This document shows, in pieces, positions 26,794-34,800 of a stretch of 64,000 nucleotides of DNA. Each line of letters opens with the position of its first letter. Position 1 is the stretch's first letter. Source of the DNA: Streptomyces decoyicus (GTDB lineage: Bacteria; Actinomycetota; Actinomycetes; Streptomycetales; Streptomycetaceae); contig NZ_CP082301.1 of NCBI RefSeq assembly GCF_019880305.1, positions 4,030,001 through 4,094,000 on the forward strand. The letters are read 5' to 3'. Below the pieces are notes generated by a model. The model did no database searches, was not told where the DNA came from, and saw nothing but the letters and a program-made list of their open reading frames with translations. The translations under genes were made by a program, and so were the position numbers.

Positions 26794-28068
26794 CTACGCG
26801 CCCTGCTCCTCGGCCGCCGCGTCCGCGACCTTGGCGGCGATGTCCGTGCGGTGCTGCGAGCCGTCCAGGGAGATCCGGCCGACGGCGCGGTAGGCGCGCT
26901 GCCGGGCGGTGGTGAGGTCGGAGCCGGTGGCGGTCACGGACAGCACCCGGCCGCCCGCGCTGAGCACCGCGCCGGCCTCGTCGCGCTTGGTGCCGGCATG
27001 CAGGACGTACGCCTTGGGGCCGTCCTGCTCCGCGACGTCGGCGAGCCCGTCGATCGGGTCGCCGGTGCGCGGGGTGTCCGGGTAGTTGTGGGAGGCGATG
27101 ACGACGGTGACCGCCGCGCCGTCGCTCCAGCGCAGCGGCGGGAGGGCGGCGAGGGTGCCGGTGGCCGCGGCGAGCAGCAGTCCGGCGAGCGGGGTCCTGA
27201 GGCGGGCCAGCACGACCTGGGTCTCCGGGTCGCCGAAGCGCGCGTTGAACTCGATCACGCGCACCCCGCGGGAGGTGATCGCCAGGCCCGCGTAGAGCAG
27301 CCCGGAGAAGGGGGTGCCGCGGCGGCGCAGCTCGTCGACGGTGGGCTGGAGGACGGTGTCCATCACCTCGTCGACCAGCTTGGGGTCGGCCCAGGGCAGC
27401 GGGCTGTACGCGCCCATGCCGCCCGTGTTGGGGCCCTCGTCGCCGTCGTAGGCGCGCTTGAAGTCCTGGGCGGGCTGGAGCGGGACGACGGTCTCGCCGT
27501 CGGTGATCGCGAAGAGCGAGACCTCGGGCCCGTCGAGGAACTCCTCGATGACCACGCGGTCGCAGGCCAGCGCGTGCGCACGGGCCTCGTCGACGTCCTC
27601 GGTGACCACGACGCCCTTGCCGGCCGCCAGGCCGTCGTCCTTGACGACGTACGGCGGGCCGAAGGCGTCGAGGGCGACGTCGACCTCGGCCGGGGTCGTG
27701 CAGACATAGCTGCGGGCGGTGGGGACGGCCGCGGCGGCCATCACGTCCTTGGCGAAGGCCTTGGACCCCTCCAGCTGGGCGGCCTGGGCCGAGGGGCCGA
27801 AGACCGGGATGCCGCGGTCGCGTACGGCGTCCGCGACGCCCGCCACCAGGGGGGCCTCGGGTCCGACGATGACCAGATCGGCCGCCAGGCCGGCGGCGAG
27901 TTCGGCGACGGCCGTGCCGTCGAGGGCGTTGACCCCGTGCAATTCGGCCACCTCGGCGATGCCGGCGTTGCCGGGAGCGCAGTGCAGCGCGGTGACGTCG
28001 GGGTCGAGGGACAGAGAGCGGCACAGGGCGTGTTCGCGGGCGCCGCCGCCGATGACGAGGACCTTCAC
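26794..28068 (-). CDS. purD: Phosphoribosylamine-glycine ligase
   Basis: 424 residues, normal for PurD (GAR synthetase), which joins phosphoribosylamine and glycine with ATP. ATP-grasp fold: N-terminal MKVLVIGGGAREHAL, DLVIVGPEAPLV, GSKAFAKDVM, YVVKDDGLAAGKGVVV (ATP-binding lysine), GPNTGGMGAYSP and VIEFNARFGDPETQ (metal-binding Glu/Asn). The start is GTG with TAGGCT 6 nt before it and no ribosome-binding site, so a leaderless mRNA is likely. It stands alone rather than in a purHD operon. Confidence 0.97.
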   Translation of the reverse strand: MKVLVIGGGAREHALCRSLSLDPDVTALHCAPGNAGIAEVAELHGVNALDGTAVAELAAGLAADLVIVGPEAPLVAGVADAVRDRGIPVFGPSAQAAQLEGSKAFAKDVMAAAAVPTARSYVCTTPAEVDVALDAFGPPYVVKDDGLAAGKGVVVTEDVDEARAHALACDRVVIEEFLDGPEVSLFAITDGETVVPLQPAQDFKRAYDGDEGPNTGGMGAYSPLPWADPKLVDEVMDTVLQPTVDELRRRGTPFSGLLYAGLAITSRGVRVIEFNARFGDPETQVVLARLRTPLAGLLLAAATGTLAALPPLRWSDGAAVTVVIASHNYPDTPRTGDPIDGLADVAEQDGPKAYVLHAGTKRDEAGAVLSAGGRVLSVTATGSDLTTARQRAYRAVGRISLDGSQHRTDIAAKVADAAAEEQGA

Positions 28069-28074
28069 GGTGGC

Positions 28075-28080
28075 AGCCTA
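28075..28080 (-). promoter_or_regulatory. -10 box of probable leaderless purD promoter
   Basis: TAGGCT on the minus strand, 6 nt before the purD GTG. No clear -35 hexamer. Confidence 0.5.
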
Positions 28081-28362
28081 GACGAGAGCGCCGGGCGGCC
28101 GGACGTCGGCCGGGTCCGGGCGGCGGACGGGCCCGGGGCGGCTGGAAACCGTGCGTCGCCGCGGTGGCAACTCTTTCGGGTGAGATCCCGGGTGGCCTTA
28201 TATCCGATCCCGCACCACTTCCGGGCGGAAAGAGCGTGATCGTGGGGCCGACGCCAGCCGTTCGGCGGTAGGAAGGGAGCTGTGCGCAACGGCCGTCTCG
28301 TACGTCACACGTCACGCATGCACCGCACGTATCCGTGGAGAGCAGAGAGAGGGAGTGCACGG

Positions 28363-29127
28363 GTGAGTCATCCGGAGATGCAGCCCGAGGGGCCCCCTCG
28401 GGAGGGCGGCAGCCCCATCCGGGAGAGCGGCAGCCGGGGCCGCGGCCGGAGGGATCTCGCGGGGCGGGTCTTTCCGCTCGGTGACTGGGGGGAACCGGCC
28501 GACCGCCTGGACGCGCTCTATCTCTGGACCGAGCAGGGCGCACTGCGCGCCGCGGACTGGTATCTGCGCGGCCGGCTGGCCAAGCGCCGCGGCGCGCGGG
28601 CGCTGCGGCTGGGTGTGGCGGCCGGGGTGACGGGGGGCGGGGTGCTTCCGCTGCTGGATCTGGCCGGGATCTGGGAGGGCGGGGCGCCCTGGGGTGCTCT
28701 GTCGCTGCTGCTGGCGGCGGTGTGCGTGGGCTGCGACCGGTATTTCGGGGTGACCGCCGGCTGGATGCGGGACCTGGCAACCGCCCAGGCGATCCACCGG
28801 CGGCTGGAGGCGCTTCAGTTCGACTGGGCGGTGGAGAGTGTGCGCGAGGTGCTCGGGCCGGCCGAGGGCACGGCGGGCGAGGCGGCGGAGCGCTGTCTGG
28901 GCGTGCTGCGGCGGTTCAACGAGGACCTCGGGGAGCTGGTGCGGGCCGAGACGGCGGACTGGATGGCGGAGTTCCGGGCCGGTCCGGTGCCGCAGGCCAC
29001 GCAGTCGGTGGTGCCGTGGGCGGCGGCGCGGCAGGAGGGCACGGGGCAGCCGGGACGGTTCTTGCTGCCGCCGCCCGGTGCCCGCCCGAACATGCCGCGG
29101 CAGCGGCCGCCGGAGTCCCCGCGCTGA
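28363..29127 (+). CDS. SLATT-domain membrane protein
   Basis: 254 residues from the GTG at 28363 (GGGAG about 8 nt upstream). After a disordered Gly/Arg/Pro N-terminus, the core resembles a SLATT domain: helix LDALYLWTEQGALRAADWYLRGRLAKRRG, then two hydrophobic segments (about residues 83-103 and 108-128) and a long helix (DLATAQAIHRRLEALQFDWA). SLATT proteins are two-TM modules found as predicted membrane effectors of nucleotide-triggered defence. This one is a solitary chromosomal gene beside purD with no nucleotidyltransferase neighbour, so a housekeeping role is as likely. Confidence 0.75.
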   Translation: MSHPEMQPEGPPREGGSPIRESGSRGRGRRDLAGRVFPLGDWGEPADRLDALYLWTEQGALRAADWYLRGRLAKRRGARALRLGVAAGVTGGGVLPLLDLAGIWEGGAPWGALSLLLAAVCVGCDRYFGVTAGWMRDLATAQAIHRRLEALQFDWAVESVREVLGPAEGTAGEAAERCLGVLRRFNEDLGELVRAETADWMAEFRAGPVPQATQSVVPWAAARQEGTGQPGRFLLPPPGARPNMPRQRPPESPR

Positions 29128-29229
29128 GCGCTTGGGGTGCTTCCCACGTTTTCGGCTGCTGCGCCGTGGTGGTTTCTCGCCGTTGCGCCTGCGGCGGGCC
29201 GGGTCCGCTGCGCGGGGCTGTGGGTGCGG

Positions 29230-29302
29230 TGACGGGCCGGGGGGGCCGGTGTGGGGGACTGCTTCGCTTTACGTCCCCCATACCGGCCCCTCCGGCCCGT
29301 CA
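29230..29302. terminator. Long imperfect hairpin between convergent genes
   Basis: TGACGGGCCGG (29230-29240) pairs with CCGGCCCGTCA (29292-29302). Inside, further G-rich and C-rich blocks, including GGGGGAC and GTCCCCC, extend the stem to nearly 30 bp with mismatches, around a TTCGCTTTA loop. It lies between a plus-strand and a minus-strand gene and probably stops both. Confidence 0.75.
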
Positions 29303-29361
29303 CTCCCGTGGTGGGTGGGATGTGGGCCGTGGGTGGAAACGGTGCGTGGTGGGATGCAGGG

Positions 29362-30012
29362 TCAGCTGAAGACGATCATGGAGCCCTGGCCCAGGCTTCG
29401 GGTGGCGGCCGCATGCAGGCCGAGCCACACGTGCCGCTCCCTGGCGAACGGGCTGTCGTCCAGGGGCACCGCGCCCGCCCGCTCCTCCAGAGAGGTGGGG
29501 CCGGCCGGCGGCGCGGGGGCGGCCGGCGGATTGGCCGGATCGATACCGAGGGATGGCGCAACCAGTTCGAGGTCGCGCAGCAGGCCGTGCGAGGAGCCCA
29601 GCGGGCCGCCGCCCTCCAGCAGTTGCTCGTTGGCGAGCGGATGCGGGAAGTCGACCGGGACGTAGGCGCCCGCGTGGTCGTAGTGCCACACCAGATGGGA
29701 CTGCTGCGCGGTGGCCTCGAACATCTCCAGCAACTGCTCGTAGTCGCCGCCCAGTTCGTCGACCGGTGTCACTTCCAGGTTGCACAGCCGCAGCAGGTAG
29801 GCGCGGCGCAGGAAGTGCAGGGCGTCGTAGTCGAAGCCGGCGACCGGGGCGACGTCACCGGACAGGCCGGGCATGTAGCTGAAGACCGGGACCGGTGGCA
29901 GGCCCGCTTCCGTCAGGGCCTTGTCGTAGGCGGCGATCTCTTCGGAGAACGGGTTGTCGGGGCTGTGGCACAGCACATCGACGAGGGGTACCAGCCACAG
30001 GTCACATGCCAC
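29362..30012 (-). CDS. Conserved hypothetical actinobacterial protein
   Basis: 216 residues, start GTG at 30012 (MACDLWLVPLVDVLCHSPDNPF). No signal peptide or membrane segment. The N-terminal half has a distinctive Cys/His/Asp pattern (CDLWLVPLVDVLCHSP) and the middle reads YEQLLEMFEATAQQSHLVWHYDHAGAYVPVDFP. A Pro/Ala linker (about residues 158-172) separates a C-terminal tail. I recognise it only as a protein conserved next to purD in streptomycetes. The gene converges on the SLATT gene and lies downstream of the GntR regulator, separated by 95 nt. Confidence 0.75.
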   Translation of the reverse strand: MACDLWLVPLVDVLCHSPDNPFSEEIAAYDKALTEAGLPPVPVFSYMPGLSGDVAPVAGFDYDALHFLRRAYLLRLCNLEVTPVDELGGDYEQLLEMFEATAQQSHLVWHYDHAGAYVPVDFPHPLANEQLLEGGGPLGSSHGLLRDLELVAPSLGIDPANPPAAPAPPAGPTSLEERAGAVPLDDSPFARERHVWLGLHAAATRSLGQGSMIVFS

Positions 30013-30107
30013 GAGTGCGGTCTCGCTTCCGGTCGGGAACAGGGACGCCGGCGCACGTACAGCTACGGGTACGGCCCATTACGGCCGATGGTCGGGACAG
30101 CGTAGTG

Positions 30108-30785
30108 CTAGCCGCGCGTTCCGACGAGAGCGAGGGAGTGCTCGTTGTACTCGGCGATCAGCCGCTGGGCCGCGGCCAGGTCGTGCTGGAGCAGGGCGTC
30201 GGCCAGCGCGCTGTGGCCCTGCCACAGATGGCCCCTGAGGTCGCCCTCACGGCGCAGCAGCGGTACCGCGAACATCCAGGTCTGGACGCGGATCCGGTCC
30301 AGGAAGTCGCTGATGTAGGCGTTGTTCACGATGCTGCTCAACTCGCGCCAGAACCGCAGGTCGTAGCCGATCAGGACGTCCAGGTCGCCGCCCCGCGCGG
30401 CCCGTTCGGCCTCGTCGGCGCGGCGCCGGATGGAGATCAGCACCTCGGCGGGGGTCTCGCGCAGCGCCCGGTCGGCGCCGCTGCGGAAGATGCCCTCGAT
30501 GATCAGGGTGCGGGCCTCGACCATGGCGCGGAAGTCGTCGGCGGTGAAGGCGTGCACCTTGAAGCCGCGGTGCTGTTCGACGTCGAGCAGGCCCTGCGCG
30601 CACAGGTCGAGCAGCGCCTCGCGCACCGGGGTGGCGGAGACGCCGTACTGCTCGGCGATCTCCTTGACGGTGAAGGGGTGGCCGGACGGCAGCCGGCCTG
30701 CCAGGACCTCGTCGCGCAGTGCCTCGGCGATCTGCTGGCGCAGGGTGCTGCGTCGTATGACTGAGCTGTCTCCGCCGGCGGCCAT
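30108..30785 (-). CDS. GntR family (FCD-type) transcriptional regulator
   Basis: 225 residues, ATG start. N-terminal winged HTH (LRQQIAEALRDEVLAGRLPSG, YGVSATPVREALLDLCAQGLL) and an all-helical FCD ligand-binding domain with the metal/ligand His-containing helices (residues 80-215). FadR-subfamily GntR proteins usually sense small organic acids. The gene sits 162 nt after a class III aminotransferase on the same strand, with a strong hairpin between them, so the neighbour is a candidate target but not clearly an operon partner. Confidence 0.92.
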   Translation of the reverse strand: MAAGGDSSVIRRSTLRQQIAEALRDEVLAGRLPSGHPFTVKEIAEQYGVSATPVREALLDLCAQGLLDVEQHRGFKVHAFTADDFRAMVEARTLIIEGIFRSGADRALRETPAEVLISIRRRADEAERAARGGDLDVLIGYDLRFWRELSSIVNNAYISDFLDRIRVQTWMFAVPLLRREGDLRGHLWQGHSALADALLQHDLAAAQRLIAEYNEHSLALVGTRG

Positions 30786-30823
30786 CGTGTGCGTCTCCTT
30801 CGACGTCGCTGACCGCGCAGATG

Positions 30824-30860
30824 GGAGCGGCCCCCGCCCACGATAGGCGAGGGCCGCTCC
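30824..30860 (-). terminator. Terminator after the class III aminotransferase
   Basis: GGAGCGGCCC (30824-30833) pairs with GGGCCGCTCC (30851-30860); an inner CGCC/GGCG pair extends the stem. It lies between the aminotransferase stop and the GntR start. Confidence 0.82.
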
Positions 30861-30947
30861 TGGCTGCCGCCCGAGGTTACCGTTGGTCCGTCCCGTACCA
30901 CGGCCGTGACCTGCGGTTCCGCTCCCCGGACGCGTCGCCCGGCGGGC

Positions 30948-32321
30948 TCAGACGGTGTGGGCGTCGGCCGCCGCCAGTGCCTCGTCGAGGGCGGCGAGGC
31001 CTTCCTTGGCCTCGGCCTCGGTGACCGTGCAGGCCGGGACGACATGCGTGCGGTTCATGTTCACGAACGGCCACAGCCCGCCGCGCTTGCAGGCCGCGGC
31101 GAATTCGGCCATCGGGGCGTTGGCGGCGCCGGCGGCGTTGTAGGGGACCAGCGGCTCGCGGGTCTCCTTGTTCCTGACCAGGTCGAGCGCCCAGAAGACG
31201 CCCATGCCGCGGACCTCGCCGACGGACGGGTGGCGCTCGGCGATCTCGTGCAGCGCGGGGCCGATGACCCGCTCGCCGATCTCGGCGGCGTTCTCCACGA
31301 TCCGCTCCTCGGCCATCGCGTTCATGGTGGCGACGGCGGAGGCGCAGGCCAGCGGGTGGCCGGAGTAGGTCAGACCGCCCGGGTAGGGGCGCTGGTCGAA
31401 GGTCGCGGCGATCTCGGCGCTGATCGCGACGCCGCCCAGCGGGACATAGCCGGAGTTGACGCCCTTGGCGAAGGTCAGCAGGTCGGGGGTGACGCCGAAG
31501 TGGTCGGCGGCGAACCACTTGCCGGTACGGCCGAAGCCCGCCATGACCTCGTCGAGGATGAAGACGATGCCGTGGCGGTCGCAGATCTCCCGGACGCCGG
31601 CGAGGTAGCCGGCCGGCGGGACCATGATCCCGGCGGTGCCGGGGACGGTCTCCAGGATGATCGCCGCGATCGACTGCGGGCCCTCGAAGGCGATGGTCTG
31701 CTCCAGGTGCGCGAGGGCGCGCTCGCACTCCTGCTGCTCGTTCTCGGCGTGGAAGGCGGAGCGGTAGAGGAACGGGCCCCAGAAGTGCACGACACCGGCC
31801 GAGGCGGTGTCGGAGGGCCAGCGCCGCGGGTCGCCGGTCAGGTTGATCGCGGTGGCGGTGGCACCGTGGTACGAGCGGTAGGCGGAGAGCACCTTGGCGC
31901 GGCCGGTGTGCAGCCGGGCCATCCGGACCGCGTTCTCCACGGCCTCCGCGCCGCCGTTGGTGAAGAAGATCTTGTCGAGGTCGCCGGGGGTGCGCTCGGC
32001 GACCAGCCGCGCGGCCTCGGACCGGACGTCCACGGCGAAGCCGGGCGCGATGGTGCACAGCTTCGCGGCCTGCTCCTGGATCGCCGCGACGACCTTGGGG
32101 TGCTGGTGGCCGATGTTGGTGTTCACCAGCTGCGAGGAGAAGTCGAGGTAACGGTTGCCGTCGTAGTCCCAGAAGTACGAGCCCTCGGCGCCGGCGATCG
32201 GCAGCGGGTCGATCAGGCCCTGCGCGGACCAGGAGTGGAAGACGTGCGCGCGGTCGGCGGCCTTCACGGCGGCGCCGGCGGCCGGGTCGGCGGCAGAGGC
32301 AGCGGGATGCGTCTGGGTCAC
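30948..32321 (-). CDS. Class III PLP-dependent aminotransferase
   Basis: 457 residues from the GTG at 32321 (GAGGT 9 nt upstream). Omega-amino-acid:pyruvate or similar fold-type I transaminase. Visible motifs: FTNGGAEAVENAVRMAR (phosphate loop), YRSYHGAT, ILDEVMAGFGRTGKWFAADHF (the Asp that binds PLP nitrogen), and the Schiff-base lysine in LTFAKGVNSGYVPLGG (about residue 286). GRTGxW/NMNRTHV regions resemble aspartate-aminotransferase-family proteins annotated in actinobacteria for polyamine or beta-alanine metabolism. Substrate cannot be fixed from sequence. The GntR gene downstream is a plausible regulator. Confidence 0.92.
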   Translation of the reverse strand: MTQTHPAASAADPAAGAAVKAADRAHVFHSWSAQGLIDPLPIAGAEGSYFWDYDGNRYLDFSSQLVNTNIGHQHPKVVAAIQEQAAKLCTIAPGFAVDVRSEAARLVAERTPGDLDKIFFTNGGAEAVENAVRMARLHTGRAKVLSAYRSYHGATATAINLTGDPRRWPSDTASAGVVHFWGPFLYRSAFHAENEQQECERALAHLEQTIAFEGPQSIAAIILETVPGTAGIMVPPAGYLAGVREICDRHGIVFILDEVMAGFGRTGKWFAADHFGVTPDLLTFAKGVNSGYVPLGGVAISAEIAATFDQRPYPGGLTYSGHPLACASAVATMNAMAEERIVENAAEIGERVIGPALHEIAERHPSVGEVRGMGVFWALDLVRNKETREPLVPYNAAGAANAPMAEFAAACKRGGLWPFVNMNRTHVVPACTVTEAEAKEGLAALDEALAAADAHTV

Positions 32322-32587
32322 GGTCAGTACCTCGGATCGGGTCGCTCGGGTCCGCCGGGGGATGGGCGCGGCGAACGCCCTCAGCCTAGGGATCACGGTC
32401 CGCCGACCGGTACCGACACTGTGTATGGCGCTCACCACGCGCACGGACAGAATGTCTACGGGCTGTAGGAAACTCCAGGGGTCGGGGCCGGGCTGGGGGG
32501 TGGCCGGGTGGCGGCTGCCAGGCGGCCGCGGAAGGCCCGTGCAGCGCCTGGGCACCCGCCGTCGGACAGCGACCGCGGCACCCGCCG

Positions 32588-33382
32588 TCAGACGGCCGCG
32601 GGAAAGGCCGTGCGTACGGCTCGGCGCCAGTGGTCGGCGGTCAGGTCCGGGCGCAGCGCCGACAGGCCTCCGCAGTACTTGCCGAACGCGGCGGCCTGCA
32701 CGCCGTACCCGTCGAGCAGCCGGTCCGCCTCGGTCAGGCGGCCGGTGGTCCTGGTCTCGACGAGGACCAGGCCGCCGTCGGCGCGGACCGTGCGGCCCGA
32801 CTCCAGGTCCCGGCAGTGCAGCGCCGCGTCACAGGTGATGCGCCGGCCGTCGGCGACGAGGGTGGCCCGGGTGTAGTCGGTCTCCAGCGCGCGGCCCAGG
32901 TCGGTGGGGGCGTCGATGCCGTAGGCGCGGTCCAGTACGGAGGCGAGGAAGCCGCGCGGGGCCGCGCCGAGGGCCGGGTCGCCCGGCAGCAGCGGCTGCC
33001 GGTGCTTGACCGTCTCGCCGCGCCGCCCCGTCAGCTTGATCTCGAACTGCCGCTCCCCGGTGTCCTCGTACAGCCGCTCGCGGATCGTGTAGCGCAGCCG
33101 TCGGCCCTGCCGGTGGTCATGGAACAACCGCAGGTCAGGGGTGTCGTAGTGGACGGAGCGATAGCGGAACCAGCGGCGCCCGTTGATACACAGGGCCGCG
33201 AACGGGCCGCCCGGCCTGCGGTGGTCGGTGAGTTCGGCCGCGAAGGCGGCGAAGACCTCGACCGGGACGAGATAGCGGCGGTCGAAACGGGCGAGGAGTT
33301 CGGCCCGTGCCTGGACGTCGGCGAGCGGCACGGGGCGCGCGGCCATGGCGGCACGGGCGAGGGCACGTACGGCGGGATTCAC
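32588..33382 (-). CDS. VTC-domain protein (polyphosphate polymerase-like)
   Basis: 264 residues from the GTG at 33382 (AAGGAG 5 nt upstream). It has the tunnel-type VTC fold: ARFDRRYLVP, RYRSVHYDTPDLRLFHDH, RYTIRERLYEDTGERQFEIKL, KHRQPL and, near the C-terminus, LVLVETRTT, which supply the Arg/Lys/Glu residues that line the tunnel. Yeast Vtc4 makes polyphosphate from ATP with this domain. Bacterial homologues often sit with CotH kinase and DUF4956 membrane genes; neither is here, so this copy is an orphan. Polyphosphate synthesis is inferred. Confidence 0.87.
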   Translation of the reverse strand: MNPAVRALARAAMAARPVPLADVQARAELLARFDRRYLVPVEVFAAFAAELTDHRRPGGPFAALCINGRRWFRYRSVHYDTPDLRLFHDHRQGRRLRYTIRERLYEDTGERQFEIKLTGRRGETVKHRQPLLPGDPALGAAPRGFLASVLDRAYGIDAPTDLGRALETDYTRATLVADGRRITCDAALHCRDLESGRTVRADGGLVLVETRTTGRLTEADRLLDGYGVQAAAFGKYCGGLSALRPDLTADHWRRAVRTAFPAAV

Positions 33383-33542
33383 ACGGTCTCCTTGGCGGGC
33401 AGACAGCGGGCGGGGACGGGGGACGTGCGGGACCGGGGGGCGCGCTGTTCCGTTGTCGTGGCGTGCTGTCCGTGGTGCGCGTACGAGGTGTGCGGACGAG
33501 GTGTGCATACGGCCGCCGTGGTGGCGAGGTACGCGTACGACG

Positions 33543-33575
33543 TTCCGCGCCCCGGGAAAGTTCCGGGACGCGGAA
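33543..33575. terminator. Hairpin between VTC gene and DJ-1 relic
   Basis: TTCCGCG-c-CCCGG (33543-33555) pairs with CCGGG-a-CGCGGAA (33563-33575) with one mismatch. It lies about 160 nt upstream of the VTC start on noncoding DNA; its role is unclear. Confidence 0.5.
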
Positions 33576-33619
33576 ACAGACATCCACGACCGTCGCGTCC
33601 CGGCCACCGGCGGCCCTAG

Positions 33620-34165
33620 GGGGCATCCGGGGCATCCGGGGGGCATCCAGAGGGCCACCCGGACGACACCCTTGAGTATCTCGCGCTCGACGCGCTGCGC
33701 CCCGAGGACAGTGCGCTGCTGGTCCTTCCCGGCGCCCAACTGTGGGACCCCGGAGAGGAGTTGGCGCCGTTCGCGGCCAAGGCCCGCGAGTTCCTGACGG
33801 CCGGGGTGCCGGTCGCCGCCACCTGCGGCGCGACCGCGGGACTCGCCCGGGAGGGCCTGCTGGACGACCGTCCGCACACCAGCGGCGCCGCCCCGTACCT
33901 CGCCGTGCAGCCCCACTACCGGGGCGGCGGCCACTACCGGGAGGCCGCCGCGGTGCGCGACCGCGGTCTGATCACCGCGGGACCGACCGAGCCGGTGGCC
34001 TTCGCCCGTGAGATCTTCGCCGAACTCGACGTCATGGAGCCGTCGGTGCTGGACGCCTGGTACCGCCTGTTCGCCCACTCCGACGCCACCGCCTTCCCCC
34101 TCCTGATGGCGGCGGAGGCGGCCCGCTCCGAGGCCGGAGCCGAGGCCGGAGCCGAGACCGTATGA
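33620..34165 (+). pseudogene. 5'-truncated DJ-1/PfpI family protein
   Basis: The frame opens after an in-frame TAG at 33617-33619, and homology starts at LEYLALDALRPEDSALLVLPGAQLWDPGEELAPF. The region VPVAATCGATAGLAREGLLDDRPHTS carries the nucleophile-elbow cysteine, and GLITAGPTEPVAFAREIF is the conserved end. Normal relatives are about 190-200 residues and begin about 50 residues earlier with a beta strand and a catalytic Glu, both missing here. No ATG or GTG exists in frame before the homology; TTG at 33761 is the only option. GGGGCATCC is repeated three times at the break (33619-33648). The stop overlaps the next gene (ATGA), so the operon structure survives. Confidence 0.75.
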
Positions 34166-34665
34166 GCGCGGCCAGGCCCGCCGGACGCCGGCCTTCCGGC
34201 CCCCCGCCCGGCGAACCCCGAGCCCCCGAACTCCTCAGCCGTACCGCCCTCGCCGTCTTCCGGCTCAACGGCCAGTTCCTCTCCGTCGCGGACGGACTCG
34301 CGGGCCCGGCCGGACTGACCGCCGCCTGGTGGCAGGTCCTGGGCGCCGTACTGCCCGAGCCGCTCCCCGTCGCCGGTATCGCCCGCGCGATGGGCATCAC
34401 CCGCCAGAGCGTGCAGCGCATCGCCGACCTCTTGGTGGACCGCGGTCTGGCCGAATACCGGCCCAATCCCGCGCACCGTCGCGCCAAACTTCTCGCCCCC
34501 ACCGACGAAGGCCGGGCGGTCGTCGCCCGGATCACCCCCGGCCATGCGGAGTTCGCCGCCCGCCTGGGCGAACAGCTGGGCGGACCGGGCGACTTCCGCC
34601 GGGTCACGGCGGCGCTGGAGGAGCTGTCGGCGGCGCTGGACGAGCTGTCCGGCACGGAGGCGTGA
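34162..34665 (+). CDS. MarR family transcriptional regulator
   Basis: 167 residues. Winged HTH: WWQVLGAVLPEPLPVAGIARAMGITRQSVQRIADLLVDRGLAEYRPNPAHRRAKLLAPTDEG, a classic MarR core with the RR wing. N-terminal 20 residues are Pro/Gly-rich. The start ATG overlaps the stop of the DJ-1-like frame by 4 nt, a pairing I remember as common in actinobacteria (DJ-1/PfpI plus MarR). With the DJ-1 partner truncated, this regulator may now act elsewhere. Confidence 0.9.
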   Translation: MSAARPAGRRPSGPPPGEPRAPELLSRTALAVFRLNGQFLSVADGLAGPAGLTAAWWQVLGAVLPEPLPVAGIARAMGITRQSVQRIADLLVDRGLAEYRPNPAHRRAKLLAPTDEGRAVVARITPGHAEFAARLGEQLGGPGDFRRVTAALEELSAALDELSGTEA

Positions 34666-34800
34666 GGGGACGCCGGTCTGCCGGGTGCCGAGGTTCCCTC
34701 GATATCCTCAACTGCGGAGGGAGGGGCGGGGCGGCCCGTGTGTGCATGCGCCTGCGCTTCCTCGCCCGCAGGGCGGACTCGGGGGAAAGGGCGACCGATC

